Counted from the first letter of the stretch, positions 25,017-39,104 are shown. The stretch: 64,000 nucleotides of DNA from Nocardioides flavescens (GCF_009823805.1 NZ_WUEK01000002.1:372001-436000), one strand, 5' to 3'. Translations and numbers: made by a program. Notes: generated from the sequence alone by a model not told the origin.

Positions 25017-25865
25017 TCAGTCCTTGTCGTTGCGCCGCTTGAGGTAGCGCTCGAACTCCCGGGCGATGGCCTCGCCGGAGGCCTCGGGGAGGTCGGTTGT
25101 GTCGCGGGTCTCCTCGAGCGAGCGGACGTAGTCGGCGACGTCCTCGTCCTCCTCGGCGAGCTCGTCGACCCCGCGCTCCCAGGCGCGGGCGTCCTCGGGC
25201 AGGTCGCCGAGGGGGATCGAGATCTCGAGGAGGTCCTCGATCTGGCCGAGCAGGGCCAGCGTCGCCTTGGGGCACGGCGGCTGGGCGACGTAGTGGGGGA
25301 CGGCGGCCCAGTACGACACCGCGGGGATGTCGAGCAGGCCGCAGGCGTCCTGGAGCACGCCGACGATCCCGGTCGGGCCTTCGTACGTCGACTCCTGGAG
25401 CCGCAGCCGGTCGACCAGCTCGGGCTCGGTGGCGGTGCCGGAGACGGGGATGGGGCGGGTGTGCGGGACGTCGGCGAGCAGGGCGCCGAGCGTCACGACG
25501 AGCTGGCCGCCGAGGTCGTCGCAGGCGGCGAGCAGCTCGGCGCAGAACATCCGCCAGCGCATGTTGGGCTCGATGCCGCGCAGCAGGATGATGTCGCGGT
25601 CGAGGTCCGGCGGCGAGGCGATCGCGATCTGGGTGCCGGGCCAGGTGATGCGCCGCATCCCGGCGGGGTCGGTGCCCACCAGCGGGCGCGTCACCTGGAA
25701 GTCGTAGTAGTCCTCGGGGTCGATGTTGCCGACGACGCGTGCGTTCCAGACCTTCATGAGGTGGTCGACGGCCGAGGACGCGGCGTCCGCGGCGTCGTTC
25801 CAGCCCTCGAAGGCGGCGATGACGACCGGGTCGACGAGGTCGTCGGTCTCCGCGAGCTCGATCAC
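25017..25865 (-). CDS. PAC2-family (proteasome-assembly-chaperone-like) protein
   Basis: 282 residues from GTG 25865, 6 bases after a minus-strand TAGGGT. PAC2 motifs are [39 protein letters not shown] and [14 protein letters not shown] with [11 protein letters not shown]. The family shares a fold with eukaryotic proteasome assembly chaperones. In actinobacteria its partner is unknown, since 20S assembly there needs no chaperone. The gene is divergent from metH and 15 kb from the proteasome genes. The acidic C-terminal helix ends [10 protein letters not shown]. Confidence 0.92.
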   Translation of the reverse strand: MIELAETDDLVDPVVIAAFEGWNDAADAASSAVDHLMKVWNARVVGNIDPEDYYDFQVTRPLVGTDPAGMRRITWPGTQIAIASPPDLDRDIILLRGIEPNMRWRMFCAELLAACDDLGGQLVVTLGALLADVPHTRPIPVSGTATEPELVDRLRLQESTYEGPTGIVGVLQDACGLLDIPAVSYWAAVPHYVAQPPCPKATLALLGQIEDLLEISIPLGDLPEDARAWERGVDELAEEDEDVADYVRSLEETRDTTDLPEASGEAIAREFERYLKRRNDKD

Positions 25866-25988
25866 GCTTCCACCCTACGCAGCCGATCGGGATTCGCTGG
25901 TCGCGACCGCCCGGTGCCACGATGTGGGAATGCAGTCCACCCCTCGGACGCTTCCAGCACGATGGACGAGGACGACCGAGGAGGACGA

Positions 25989-29745
<3,757 letters not shown>

Positions 29746-29753
<8 letters not shown>

Positions 29754-30423
29754 CCCGAGCACCGAGGGCCTCGCTGCCGTCCTGTGGGACATGGACGGCA
29801 CCCTCGTCGACACCGAGCCGTACTGGATCGACACCGAGTACGCCATGGCCGAGCGCTACGGCGGGACCTGGACCGAGAAGGACGCGATGCAGCTGGTCGG
29901 CAACGACCTGGTGTCGTCGGGTGTCTACATCAAGGAGCGGATGGGCCTGTCCCAGTCGCCGGAGGAGGTCGTCGAGGAGCTCCTCGACGGCGTCGTCGAG
30001 CGCCTCGCCGCCGGGGTGCCCTGGCGACCCGGCGCGCGGGAGCTCCTGACCGAGCTCACCGGAGCCGGCGTGCGCCTGGCCCTCGTCACGATGTCGTACG
30101 CGCGGTTCGCCGCCCCGATCCTGGCGCAGCTGCCGCCCGAGACGTTCCGCGTCGTGGTCACCGGCGAGCAGGTCGCCAACGGCAAGCCCCACCCCGAGCC
30201 CTACCTCACCGCCGCCGCGGCGCTGGGCGTCGACCCGGCGCGGTGCGTCGCGATCGAGGACTCCGGCACCGGCGCACGCTCCGCCGAGGCCGCCGGCTGC
30301 ACCGTGCTGGTGGTCCAGAACCACGTGCCCGTCCCCGACGGGCCCCGCCGCGTCTTCCGCGACACCCTCGAGGGGCTGAGCGTCGCCGACCTCGCGGCGC
30401 TGGAGTCGGAGCTGCTGGGCTGA
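29746..30423 (+). CDS. HAD-family phosphatase
   Basis: 225 residues. ATG 29746 overlaps the metH stop by 8 bases. HAD motifs are [14 protein letters not shown] (nucleophile Asp and acid Asp, residues 13-17), LALVTMS, and GKPHPEPY with [18 protein letters not shown], all in the beta-phosphoglucomutase-like subfamily with a helical cap. The substrate is unknown. Coupling to metH is common in actinobacteria and may reflect shared expression rather than shared chemistry. Confidence 0.92.
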
Positions 30424-30425
30424 CC

Positions 30426-31043
30426 TCAGATCCAGCCCATCCGCCGCGCGATGGCGCAGGCCTCGTGGCGGTTGGCGGCGCCGAGCTTGGCGACGGCGTT
30501 CGACAGGTAGTTGCGGGTCGTGCCGGGGGAGAGGTGCGCGCGCTGGGCGATCTCCTCGACCGGGGCGCCGCCGTCGGCGAGCTCGAGCACGTCGGCCTCC
30601 CTCGGCGTGAGCGGGCTGTCGCCGGCCGCGATGGCCTCGGCGGCGAGCTCGGGGTCGACGTAGCGCCCTCCGCCGTGCACGGTCCGGATGACCTCGGCCA
30701 GGGTGCGGGCCGACGCCGTCTTGGGCAGGAACCCCGAGACCCCGGCGGCCAGGGCGCGCTTGAGGTGGCCGGGTCGTCCGTGGCTGGTCACGATGACGAC
30801 CCCGGCGCCCGGCAGCTGCGTCGCGAGCGCCTCCGCCACGGCGATGCCGTCGAGCCCGGGCATCTGCAGGTCGAGCACGGCGACGTCGACGGCGTGCTCG
30901 ACCGCGGCCGCCAGGGCCTCGTCGCCGCCGGCGGCCTGCGCGACGACGTCGAGGTCGTCCTCGAGGTCGAGCATCTGCGCGAGCGCGGTGCGGATCAGGT
31001 GCTCGTCGTCGGCGAGCAGCAGGGAGATCGTGGGCGCGCTCAT
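30426..31043 (-). CDS. LuxR-type response regulator
   Basis: 205 residues from ATG 31043. The receiver domain carries LLLADDEHLIRTAL (acid pocket), VAVLDLQMPGLDG (phospho-Asp near residue 56), VTSHG and the Lys in LPKTA. The LuxR helix-turn-helix reads LTPREADVLELADGG and LSPGTTRNYLSNAVAKLGA. It is the NarL/DesR type. Its start overlaps the histidine kinase stop (ATGA), giving a kinase-regulator pair. The neighbouring ABC exporter is the likely target. Confidence 0.95.
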   Translation of the reverse strand: MSAPTISLLLADDEHLIRTALAQMLDLEDDLDVVAQAAGGDEALAAAVEHAVDVAVLDLQMPGLDGIAVAEALATQLPGAGVVIVTSHGRPGHLKRALAAGVSGFLPKTASARTLAEVIRTVHGGGRYVDPELAAEAIAAGDSPLTPREADVLELADGGAPVEEIAQRAHLSPGTTRNYLSNAVAKLGAANRHEACAIARRMGWI

Positions 31044-32191
31044 GCGGCTCCTCCGGTGGGCAGGTCGACGCGGACGACGAACTCGGAGCCGTCGCGCTCG
31101 GCGTGCAGAGTGGCACCGAGGGCGGCGAGGCGCTCGCGCAGGCCGACCAGCCCGCGGCCGTCGCTGCCGCGCGAGCCGGGAGGGGCGGTGACGCCGTCGT
31201 TGCGGACCTCGACCACGCCGTCGTCGGTCCACCGGATGGTCACGAGCGTCGCCCGGGAGTGGCGCAGGACGTTGGTGACGCTCTCGCGGACGACCCACCC
31301 GGCCGCCTCGTGCCAGGCCGGGTCGAGGCCCGTCGTGTCGACGGAGGTGGCGATGCCGGCGGCCTGCAGGAGGGAGCGGGCCCCGTCGAGCTCCCGCTCG
31401 AGGGAGGTGTCGCGGTAGCCGCGGGCGAGCTCTCGCGCCTCGCGCAGGGCGTCGTGGGCGTGCTCGCGCACCTCGAGCATGCGAGCCGCGGCCCGCTCGT
31501 CGCCCCGCTCGGCGAGCGTCGCGGCGAGCTCGGCCTGCACGGCGATGGCGGAGAGGTGGCGCCCGAGCACGTCGTGCACGTCACGGGAGAAGCGCAGGCG
31601 CTCCTCGGCGACGGCGAGCTCGCCCTGGGCCGTGCGGGAGCGGTCGACCTCGACGACCACGCCGAGCAGCCAGAGCGAGGCGCGCACGGTGAAGACGAAG
31701 AACAGCGTCGTGCCGAGGGCCACGAGCGCGACCCACGCTCGCCCGGTGAGCACCGTCGGCACGAGCGTCGCGCCGACCACCACTGCGGCCGCGATGCGTC
31801 GGTCGGTGAGCCCCACGAGGGCGATGACGGTGACGCCCCAGGTCGTGAGACCCAGGACCCGGCCCGGTCCCTCGGGGAGCGCGATGCAGGCACCCGTCGA
31901 GACGACGGCCACGGCGAGCAGGGCACCCACGGGCCGCCACGGCACCGGGGCCGCAGCGGGGTAGAGGTCCATCACCGCCCGCAGTGCCCGCGCGGCGACC
32001 AGGGTCACGACGAGCGACGCGCCGAGCACGACCGCGAGCGCGCCGCCTCCGTCGGCGATGCGGTCGGAGCCGCTCAGCAGCAGGAAGACCGGGGTGCCGT
32101 ACAACAGCACGAGCAGCGACTGGCGGGTGTAGGCCTCGACGCGCTCGACCTGGCTCAGCCGCGCCCAGCGCGGCCAGAGGGAGCGGGACAC
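31040..32191 (-). CDS. Sensor histidine kinase (HisKA_3 type)
   Basis: 383 residues from GTG 32191; GTG 32197 and a start at 32236 overlapping the permease are alternatives, and GGGGAG at 32207-32202 favours the two GTGs. Five or six membrane helices occupy residues 20-160. The dimerisation/phosphoacceptor helix is RFSRDVHDVLGRHLSAIAVQ, with His in the DVHD motif. The ATPase domain has ESVTNVLRHSRA (N box) and GRGLVGLRERL (G box). It resembles DesK-type sensors of membrane state or drugs. It lies directly after the ABC permease gene in the same direction. Confidence 0.94.
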   Translation of the reverse strand: MSRSLWPRWARLSQVERVEAYTRQSLLVLLYGTPVFLLLSGSDRIADGGGALAVVLGASLVVTLVAARALRAVMDLYPAAAPVPWRPVGALLAVAVVSTGACIALPEGPGRVLGLTTWGVTVIALVGLTDRRIAAAVVVGATLVPTVLTGRAWVALVALGTTLFFVFTVRASLWLLGVVVEVDRSRTAQGELAVAEERLRFSRDVHDVLGRHLSAIAVQAELAATLAERGDERAAARMLEVREHAHDALREARELARGYRDTSLERELDGARSLLQAAGIATSVDTTGLDPAWHEAAGWVVRESVTNVLRHSRATLVTIRWTDDGVVEVRNDGVTAPPGSRGSDGRGLVGLRERLAALGATLHAERDGSEFVVRVDLPTGGAA

Positions 32192-32217
32192 GCGCACCAG
32201 TCTCCCCGACGGCCCGC

Positions 32218-32958
32218 TCAGACCCGCGGCTCCCACCGCATCGACCGGCGGGCGAGCGAGACGGCGACGACCCCCCAGGCGGCGAGCACGACCAGCGGCT
32301 CGACGGCGTCGCCGACCCCGCCCGCGCCGTACCAGCCCGTGCGGACGAGCTCGTACATCGCGCCGCCGGGGGTGGCCTCCAGCACCTGCGCGACCCGGTC
32401 CGGGACGGCCGCCACGAGCGTCCCGGCGACGGCGAGGACCATGACGGGCACGCTCGTCATCTGCCCGGCCTCGGCGTTGCGGGTCCAGGCGGCGGTCCAG
32501 AAGGCGAGGGCCGCGAAGACCACGGACGAGACGAGCGCGCCGAGGAGGTAGACGGCGGGGTTCGACGGGAGGGGCAGCCCCGCGACGAGCGAGACCGGCA
32601 CGGTCACCACGGCCACCGCGAGCGCGATGGCGACACCGGGCAGCGCGATCGACAGCGCGATCTCGCGGTCGGTGACCTCCCCGGTGCGCAGGCGCTTGAG
32701 CACCAGCTCGTCGCGGCGGGTCACCACCTGGGAGAGCACGTTGTAGAAGACCGGGAACAGCACGGCCATGAGCAGCACCGAGGTGACGGCGTTGGCCCCG
32801 GCCGCGTCGGAGGCGCCGCCGCTCGCGAAGACGATGACCATCGGCACCAGTGGCATCACCAGGGCGTAGAGGAACGTCGTGCGGTTGCGCACCAGCAGAC
32901 GGGCGTTGGCCTTCGTCAGCGCCAGGGTGCGGCGCACCGGCGGGGCGAGCGTGCTCAT
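32218..32958 (-). CDS. ABC-2 type exporter permease
   Basis: 246 residues from ATG 32958, overlapping the ATPase stop (ATGA). About six membrane segments are predicted, with LLVRNRTTFLYALVMPLVPM near the start and RRDELVLKRLRTGEVTDREIALSI in the first cytosolic loop. This is typical of ABC-2 permeases that export lipids, antibiotics or peptides. It partners the ATPase at 32955. Regulation by the two-component system immediately downstream is inferred from gene order. Confidence 0.93.
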   Translation of the reverse strand: MSTLAPPVRRTLALTKANARLLVRNRTTFLYALVMPLVPMVIVFASGGASDAAGANAVTSVLLMAVLFPVFYNVLSQVVTRRDELVLKRLRTGEVTDREIALSIALPGVAIALAVAVVTVPVSLVAGLPLPSNPAVYLLGALVSSVVFAALAFWTAAWTRNAEAGQMTSVPVMVLAVAGTLVAAVPDRVAQVLEATPGGAMYELVRTGWYGAGGVGDAVEPLVVLAAWGVVAVSLARRSMRWEPRV

Positions 32959-33965
32959 CGGGACTCCTCGGTGGTGGTCTCGGTGGGGGTATCGGTGCTG
33001 GTCGGGTCGGTGGTGCGGCCGGCGATCTCGAGGAACACCGACTCCAGGCTGGCGGTCTCGGCGCGCAGGTCGTCGAGGCGCACGGCGTGCTCGTCGGCCC
33101 AGACCAGCAGCCGGTGCAGGGCGGCCTGCACGTCGTGGGTGCGGACGGTGGTGTGCGGCCCCCGGCTCGAGACCTCTCCGAGGAGTGGCGGGAGGTCGAG
33201 GGCGGTGCCGGTCGCGTCCAGCGGCGTGGCGAAGCGGACCGTCGAGGGGTGCCCCTCCACGATCTCGGCGAGCGTGCCCCGGCGTGCGATCTGCCCGGCG
33301 TGCATCACCGCGACGTGGTCGGCGAGCTCCTCGACCTCCTCGAGGTGGTGGGTGCTGAACAGCACCGCCCTGCCGCGCTCGCGCAGGCGCAGGACGAGGT
33401 CCCACACGTCACGGCGCCGCTCGACGTCGAGGCCGGTGGTCGGCTCGTCCAGCACCACGACCTCGGGGTCACCCATGACGGTGCACCCCAGGTCGAGGCG
33501 GCGTTGCTCGCCGCCGGACAGCGAGACGACCCGGACGTCGGCGCGCTCGCCGAGCGACACCAGGTCGAGCACGTCGTCGACGGGCATCGGTGCGCGCAGC
33601 GTGCCGTGCCACATGGTCAGCACCTCGCGGACCGTGAGGTCGCCGGGGAAGCCGCTGCGCTGCAGCAGGACGCCCATCCGGGCCCGCACCGCGTCGCGGT
33701 CGGCGACCGGGTCGAGGCCGAGCACCCGCACGGTGCCCTCGCTCGGGGAGGCGAGGCCCTCGATGACCTCCAACGTCGAGGTCTTGCCGGCCCCGTTGGT
33801 GCCGAGCAGGGCGGTCACGGCCCCGGCCCGCACATCGAGGTCGACGCCGCGCACGGCGTGGTAGGCGCTCGCCCCGCGGCCGTAGCGGCGGTGCAGGCCC
33901 CAGACCTCGATGGCGAGGTCGGTCGTGGCCCCCGAGCTGGTGGACGTCGCTGCCGTGGTGGTCAT
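32955..33965 (-). CDS. ABC-2 exporter ATP-binding protein
   Basis: 336 residues. Walker A is LLGTNGAGKTSTLE (about residues 52-65), the Q loop lies in GVLLQRSGFPG, the signature is VVSLSGGEQRRLDLG, Walker B is PEVVVLDEPTTGLD and the H loop is VLFSTHHLEE. The C-terminal extension is the DrrA-like domain and ends in a Thr/Glu-rich tail. It drives the permease encoded next. First gene of the ATPase-permease-kinase-regulator unit. Confidence 0.95.
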   Translation of the reverse strand: MTTTAATSTSSGATTDLAIEVWGLHRRYGRGASAYHAVRGVDLDVRAGAVTALLGTNGAGKTSTLEVIEGLASPSEGTVRVLGLDPVADRDAVRARMGVLLQRSGFPGDLTVREVLTMWHGTLRAPMPVDDVLDLVSLGERADVRVVSLSGGEQRRLDLGCTVMGDPEVVVLDEPTTGLDVERRRDVWDLVLRLRERGRAVLFSTHHLEEVEELADHVAVMHAGQIARRGTLAEIVEGHPSTVRFATPLDATGTALDLPPLLGEVSSRGPHTTVRTHDVQAALHRLLVWADEHAVRLDDLRAETASLESVFLEIAGRTTDPTSTDTPTETTTEESR

Positions 33966-34066
33966 GTCTCCACCCTCCGGGCTCGTCGGGGCGGGCGGCA
34001 GTGCACGCCGTCACCGCCTCCTGTGCACCTCGCACCAGGCGGCGATGACATCCGTCATGCCGGCTG

Positions 34067-34954
34067 TCACCTCGGCGCGCGGCGCCCGCGCACCCGCCGC
34101 CACGCCCGTCGTACGCCGGCCCGCAGGCGCGCGAGCGGCCCGGCCGACGCTGAGGTCGGTGCCACGACGGGCCACGGCAGCGCAGTGCCGCCCCAGGCCG
34201 GGCAGATGGCCTGGTGCGGGCACCAGTCGCACTGCTTGCCGCGACGCGGCTCGAACTCGCCGGTGCGCAGCGCCTCCTGGATCGCGGCCCAGATCGCCTC
34301 GACCTTGCGCTCGGTGGCGACGAGGTCGGCCTCGTCCGGGTCGTAGGTGAGGACCTGGCCCTCACCGCCGAGGTAGACCAGCTGCAGTCGCTTGGCCACC
34401 ACACCGCGCGAGCGCCACAGGATGAGGGCGTAGAGCCGCAGCTGGAACAGCACCCGCGCCTCGTAGCCCTCGGCAGGGACCTTGCCCGTCTTGTAGTCCA
34501 CCACTCTGAGCGCCCCGTCGGGCGTGGCGTCGAGCCGGTCGATGATGCCGCGCAGCCGCAGGCCGGAGGCCAGCTCGGCCTCGACGTAGGACTCCCGCTC
34601 GGCCGGCTCCAGCCGGGTCGGGTCCTCGAGGGTGAACCACCGCTCGACCGCCTCGTGGGCCGAGGCGAGCCACGGCACCTCGTCGAGGCGCCCGGCGACC
34701 TCGCGGGCCTCCTCCGAGCGCTCGCGCAGCGCGGCCCAGGCCGGCTCCAGCAGCGCGTGGGCGCGCTCGGGGGTGCGCTCCGCGGCGGGCAGGTCGAAGA
34801 CGTCCTCGAGGACCTGGTGCACGAGGGTGCCGCGGACGGCGTCCGGCGAGGAGGTCTCGGGCAGGCGGTCGACGGTGCGGTAGCGGAACAGCAGCGGGCA
34901 GGAGACGAAGTCGCCGGCCCGGCTCGGGGAGAGGGAGGCCGGTGTCGTGGTCAC
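34067..34954 (-). CDS. RecB-family (PD-(D/E)XK) exonuclease
   Basis: 295 residues from GTG 34954, 6 bases after a minus-strand TACGGT. The Cas4/AddB-like nuclease core reads LSPSRAGDFVSCPLLFRYR (first Cys), GTLVHQVLEDVF (His), GIIDRLD and VVDYKTGKVP (Asp and Lys of the active site). A C-terminal C-x2-C-x5-C cluster, QCDWCPHQAICPAW, completes an iron-sulfur site. This stand-alone protein is regularly adjacent to the M50/trmI/proteasome genes in actinobacteria. A repair role is likely but untested. Confidence 0.92.
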   Translation of the reverse strand: MTTTPASLSPSRAGDFVSCPLLFRYRTVDRLPETSSPDAVRGTLVHQVLEDVFDLPAAERTPERAHALLEPAWAALRERSEEAREVAGRLDEVPWLASAHEAVERWFTLEDPTRLEPAERESYVEAELASGLRLRGIIDRLDATPDGALRVVDYKTGKVPAEGYEARVLFQLRLYALILWRSRGVVAKRLQLVYLGGEGQVLTYDPDEADLVATERKVEAIWAAIQEALRTGEFEPRRGKQCDWCPHQAICPAWGGTALPWPVVAPTSASAGPLARLRAGVRRAWRRVRGRRAPR

Positions 34955-35018
34955 ACGGCGACCGTAGGGCCCACCACCGACAGCGGCGCGGCAGGCACCG
35001 GTCGGTTAGCGTTGCGGC

Positions 35019-36164
35019 GTGTCCGGACCGCAGGCGAGCCCCGAGGCGCCGCGTCCGCCCGGCACCATCCGGATCGGCACGATCGCGGGCAGCCCGGTGC
35101 TGGTGTCGTCCTCGTGGTTCCTCGTCGCGGCGCTGATCGCCGTCGTGGTCTCGCCGCGCGTCGAGCAGGTGCAGCCAGGTCTCGGCCTCGGCAAGTACGT
35201 CGTGGGCCTGGCCTTCGCCGTCGTGCTCTACCTCAGCGTCCTGCTCCACGAGGCGAGCCACGCGTTCATGGCGCGCCACTACGGCTTCCCGGTCTCGACG
35301 ATCACGCTCCACTTCCTCGGCGGCGTCACCGCGATCGAGGCCGAGGCGGAGAAGCCGCGCCAGGAGTTCTGGATCGCGGTGGTCGGCCCGCTCACCTCCC
35401 TCGGCGTGGGACTCGGCGCCCTCGGTCTGTGGTTCGTGACCCCCGACGGGGTCCTGCGCCTCGTCGTCGAGGGGCTGGCCGGCGGCAACCTCCTCGTCGG
35501 CGTGCTCAACCTCGTGCCCGGCCTCCCGCTCGACGGTGGCCGGGTGCTCAAGTCGGCGGTCTGGAAGGCCACCGGCAGCATGCACCGAGGCACCGTCGTC
35601 GCCGCCTGGGGCGGTCGCGTCACGGCGTTCGCGGTGCTGCTCTACCCGTTCGTCCAGCAGTGGTTGTTCGGCATCGAGCCCGGCGTCGTCGACTTCGTGC
35701 TGGCCGTCGTCATCGGCCTGTTCCTGTGGAACGGCGCGAGTGCGACCCTGGCGCACGCCCGGGTGCGCCGGCGGTTCCCGCACCTGGTCGCCCGGCGCCT
35801 GGCCCGGCGCACCCTGTCGGTGCCCGAGGACCTGCCCCTGAGCGAGGCCGTGCGCCGCGCGCGCGAGGCCGAGGCGGGCGCGATCGTCACGGTCACCGGG
35901 AGCGGCCGGCCCGTCGGCGTGGTCAACGAGGCGGCGCTGACCGCGACCCCGGAGGAGCGGCGGCCCTGGCTGGCCACCTCGACCGTGGCCCGCAGCGTCG
36001 ACGACGGGCTCACCCTGCCCGTCGGCATCGCTGGCGAGGACCTCGTGCGCGCCATCACCTCGACGCCGGCCAGCGAGTACCTCCTGCTCGACGACGACGG
36101 CTCGGTCTACGGCGTGCTCACGACCGCCGACGTCGACCGGGCCTTCCGCGACGCCCCGCGCTGA
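35019..36164 (+). CDS. M50 site-2-protease family zinc metalloprotease with CBS-like C terminus
   Basis: 381 residues from GTG 35019, 6 bases after TAGCGT. About six membrane helices. The zinc motif is LLHEASHAFMARHYG (HExxH near residue 77) and the third ligand is in NLVPGLPLDGGRVL. Residues about 260-380 form a CBS-pair-like soluble domain (RTLSVPEDLPLSEAVRRA, YLLLDDDGSVYGVLTTADVDRAF). This is the Rip3-like group of intramembrane proteases, which cleave membrane-bound regulators. Upstream of trmI as in other actinobacteria. Confidence 0.93.
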   Translation: MSGPQASPEAPRPPGTIRIGTIAGSPVLVSSSWFLVAALIAVVVSPRVEQVQPGLGLGKYVVGLAFAVVLYLSVLLHEASHAFMARHYGFPVSTITLHFLGGVTAIEAEAEKPRQEFWIAVVGPLTSLGVGLGALGLWFVTPDGVLRLVVEGLAGGNLLVGVLNLVPGLPLDGGRVLKSAVWKATGSMHRGTVVAAWGGRVTAFAVLLYPFVQQWLFGIEPGVVDFVLAVVIGLFLWNGASATLAHARVRRRFPHLVARRLARRTLSVPEDLPLSEAVRRAREAEAGAIVTVTGSGRPVGVVNEAALTATPEERRPWLATSTVARSVDDGLTLPVGIAGEDLVRAITSTPASEYLLLDDDGSVYGVLTTADVDRAFRDAPR

Positions 36165-36221
36165 CCGCGGTCCGCGCCGCCCCACCAGCACCTGCACACC
36201 CCACGAGGAGATCCCCACCCG

Positions 36222-37235
36222 ATGCACGATCCCGCCCAGAGCCCGGTCCACGCGCAGGGCGACGCGCCCGCTGACGAGGAGGTCGACCCCGCCGCGTGGT
36301 CGGGTGTCCACCGCGGACCGCTGCGGGCCGGCGAGTGGGTGCGGCTGCTCGACGGCAAGGGCCGCCGGCACAACCTCTGCCTCGAGCCCGGCAAGCGCTT
36401 CTTCTCCAACCGCGGCCACCTCGACCACGACGAGCTGGTCGGGCGGGAGGAGGGGTTCACCGTGACCTCCTCGGCCGGCGGGGAATACCTCGTCTTCCGC
36501 CCGCTGCTCTCGGAGTTCGTCGTTTCCATGCCCCGCGGCGCGGCCGTCGTCTACCCCAAGGACGCCGCCCAGATCGTCGCGATGGCCGACATCTTCCCCG
36601 GCGCGCACGTCATCGAGGCCGGCGCCGGCTCCGGCGCGCTCACCTGCTCGCTGCTGCGCGCGGTGGGACCCTTCGGCCGCGTGACGTCGTACGAGCGGCG
36701 CGAGGAGTTCGCCGACGTCGCCCGGCGCAACGTCGCCCAGTTCTTCGGCGGCCCCGCAGGCGAGACCCACCCCGCCTGGACCCTCCACGTCGGCGACCTC
36801 GCCGAGGAGCTCGCCGGGTCGGGGCAGCGCTGCGACCGGATGATCCTCGACATGCTCGCCCCGTGGGAGTGTCTCGACGTCGCGGCCGACGCGCTTCGCC
36901 CTGGCGGCATCGTCTGCGCCTACGTCGCCACCACGACCCAGCTCTCCAAGTTCGTCGAGACGGTGCGCGTCCACGGCGGGTTCACCGAGCCGCAGGCGTG
37001 GGAGTCGCTCGTGCGCGACTGGCACGTCGAGGGTCTCGCCGTGCGCCCGGGGCACAAGATGATCGGGCACACGGCGTTCCTGGTCACCGCGCGGCGGATG
37101 GCGCCGGGGGAGCGGGCCCCGCTGAAGAAGCGCCGCCCCGCGCCGGGCGCCTACGGCCCCGACTACGACGGCCCGCGCCCTCCCGGCGTACCCGTGGAGA
37201 CGGGCGTCGAGACCGGTGCGGAGACCGAGGAGTGA
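36222..37235 (+). CDS. trmI: tRNA (adenine-58-N1)-methyltransferase TrmI
   Basis: 337 residues from ATG 36222, with GAGGAG about 14 bases upstream. The N-terminal beta domain (GEWVRLLDGKGRRHNLCLEPG) and the Rossmann SAM motif IEAGAGSGALTCSLLRAVGP match TrmI. YPKDAAQIVAMADIFPGAHV and DRMILDMLAPWECL carry the substrate and catalytic loops. It methylates A58 in the tRNA T loop. The gene regularly precedes the proteasomal ATPase in actinobacteria. The last 50 residues are a Pro/Gly/Glu tail. Confidence 0.95.
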   Translation: MHDPAQSPVHAQGDAPADEEVDPAAWSGVHRGPLRAGEWVRLLDGKGRRHNLCLEPGKRFFSNRGHLDHDELVGREEGFTVTSSAGGEYLVFRPLLSEFVVSMPRGAAVVYPKDAAQIVAMADIFPGAHVIEAGAGSGALTCSLLRAVGPFGRVTSYERREEFADVARRNVAQFFGGPAGETHPAWTLHVGDLAEELAGSGQRCDRMILDMLAPWECLDVAADALRPGGIVCAYVATTTQLSKFVETVRVHGGFTEPQAWESLVRDWHVEGLAVRPGHKMIGHTAFLVTARRMAPGERAPLKKRRPAPGAYGPDYDGPRPPGVPVETGVETGAETEE

Positions 37236-37352
37236 GACGCCAGCGGTCGCGGTGACGCAATCGTGACCGAGTTCGCGCCGACACCGCCGAGACAGCCCTT
37301 GGCCCGGCGTGTCGTCCGAGTAGGGTCGAGAGACCACAGGAGGTGACGCTCG

Positions 37353-39104
37353 ATGACGTCGGACAGCGAAGCTCTCGGAGGTCGGACCCCCGACGAGCTG
37401 ATCAGCCAGGTGCGGTTCCTCGAGGCCGAGGTCGGTGACCTCCGCCGGCGCCTCAGCGAGGCGCCGTCCGGCGGCTCACGGGGTCTCGAGCTGCGGCTCG
37501 CGGACACCCAGCGCTCCCTCGCCTCGGTCACGAGCCAGAACGAGCGGCTCGCCCAGACCCTGCGCGAGGCCCGCGACCAGATCCTCAAGCTCAAGGAGGA
37601 GGTCGACCGGCTCGCGCAGCCGCCGGCCGGCTTCGGCACCTTCCTCGGGCGCAACGACGACGACTCGGTCGACGTGTTCACCGGCGGGCGCAAGCTGCGG
37701 GTCAGCGTGTCGCCCAGCGTCGAGCTCGACGGCCTGCGCCCCGGTCAGGAGGTCATGCTCAACGAGGCGCTCAACGTCGTCGCGGCCCTCGAGTTCGAGG
37801 ACGTCGGCGAGGTCGTGATGTTCAAGGAGCTGCTCGCCGGTGGCGAGCGCGCCCTGGTCATCGCCAACGCCGACGAGGAGCGCGTGGTCCGCCTGGCGCA
37901 GCCCCTGCTCGCCGACACCATCCGCGCGGGCGACTCGCTGCTGCTCGACTCGCGTGCCGGGTTCGTCTACGAGAAGGTCCCCAAGTCCGAGGTCGAGGAG
38001 CTCGTCCTCGAGGAGGTCCCCGACATCGCCTACGAGGCCATCGGCGGTCTCAAGGGTCAGATCGAGACCATCCAGGACGCCGTCGAGCTGCCCTACCTGC
38101 ACCCCGAGCTGTTCAAGGAGCACGAGCTCAAGCCGCCCAAGGGCGTGCTGCTCTACGGTCCTCCCGGCTGCGGCAAGACGCTGATCGCCAAGGCGGTCGC
38201 CAACAGCCTGGCCAAGAAGGTCGCGGCCAGGACCGGCGCGGAGGGCAAGTCCTACTTCCTCAACATCAAGGGCCCCGAGCTGCTCAACAAGTACGTCGGC
38301 GAGACCGAGCGCCACATCCGCCTGGTCTTCCAGCGGGCTCGGGAGAAGGCCAGCGAGGGCACGCCGGTCATCGTGTTCTTCGACGAGATGGACTCGCTGT
38401 TCCGCACCCGCGGCTCGGGCGTCTCCTCCGACGTCGAGAACACCATCGTCCCGCAGCTGCTCAGCGAGATCGACGGTGTCGAGACCCTCGAGAACGTCCT
38501 GGTCATCGGCGCCTCCAACCGCGAGGACATGATCGACCCGGCGATCCTGCGCCCCGGGCGCCTCGACGTGAAGATCAAGATCGAGCGCCCCGACGCCGAG
38601 TCGGCGCGCGACATCTTCAGCAAGTACCTCACCACCCGGCTCCCGCTCCACGCCGACGACCTCGCTGAGTTCGGCGGCGACCGCGACGCGACCGTCGCGG
38701 GGATGATCCGGGCCACCGTCGAGCGGATGTACACCGAGACCGAGGAGAACCGCTTCCTCGAGGTGACCTACGCCAACGGCGACAAGGAGGTCCTGTACTT
38801 CAAGGACTTCAACTCGGGCGCGATGATCCAGAACATCGTCGACCGCGCCAAGAAGATGGCGATCAAGGACCTGCTCGACCACGACCAGAAGGGGCTGCGC
38901 GTCGCGCACCTGCTCCAGGCGTGCGTCGACGAGTTCAAGGAGAACGAGGACCTGCCCAACACCACCAACCCCGACGACTGGGCGCGGATCTCGGGCAAGA
39001 AGGGGGAGCGGATCGTCTTCATCCGCACCCTCATCACCGGCAAGCAGGGCACCGAGCCCGGCCGCTCGATCGACACGGTCGCCAACACTGGTCAGTACCT
39101 CTGA
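37353..39104 (+). CDS. arc: Proteasome-associated AAA+ ATPase Arc/Mpa
   Basis: 583 residues, with AGGAGG at 37338-37343 before ATG. It has an N-terminal coiled coil (residues 10-90, [19 protein letters not shown]) that captures Pup, then OB domains and an AAA module. Walker A is [20 protein letters not shown] (about 264) and Walker [10 protein letters not shown]. The sensor region ([22 protein letters not shown]) is intact. The C terminus ends GQYL, the penultimate Tyr that opens the 20S gate. It unfolds pupylated proteins and feeds them to PrcAB. Confidence 0.97.
   Translation: MTSDSEALGGRTPDELISQVRFLEAEVGDLRRRLSEAPSGGSRGLELRLADTQRSLASVTSQNERLAQTLREARDQILKLKEEVDRLAQPPAGFGTFLGRNDDDSVDVFTGGRKLRVSVSPSVELDGLRPGQEVMLNEALNVVAALEFEDVGEVVMFKELLAGGERALVIANADEERVVRLAQPLLADTIRAGDSLLLDSRAGFVYEKVPKSEVEELVLEEVPDIAYEAIGGLKGQIETIQDAVELPYLHPELFKEHELKPPKGVLLYGPPGCGKTLIAKAVANSLAKKVAARTGAEGKSYFLNIKGPELLNKYVGETERHIRLVFQRAREKASEGTPVIVFFDEMDSLFRTRGSGVSSDVENTIVPQLLSEIDGVETLENVLVIGASNREDMIDPAILRPGRLDVKIKIERPDAESARDIFSKYLTTRLPLHADDLAEFGGDRDATVAGMIRATVERMYTETEENRFLEVTYANGDKEVLYFKDFNSGAMIQNIVDRAKKMAIKDLLDHDQKGLRVAHLLQACVDEFKENEDLPNTTNPDDWARISGKKGERIVFIRTLITGKQGTEPGRSIDTVANTGQYL

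Noticed and set aside
25866..25988. Cobalamin riboswitch before metH
   Set aside because: The gap is only 123 bases and lacks a B12-box-like segment.
30424..30425. Hidden terminator between the convergent HAD and response-regulator genes
   Set aside because: Only two bases separate the stop codons and no inverted repeat is seen in the flanking coding ends.
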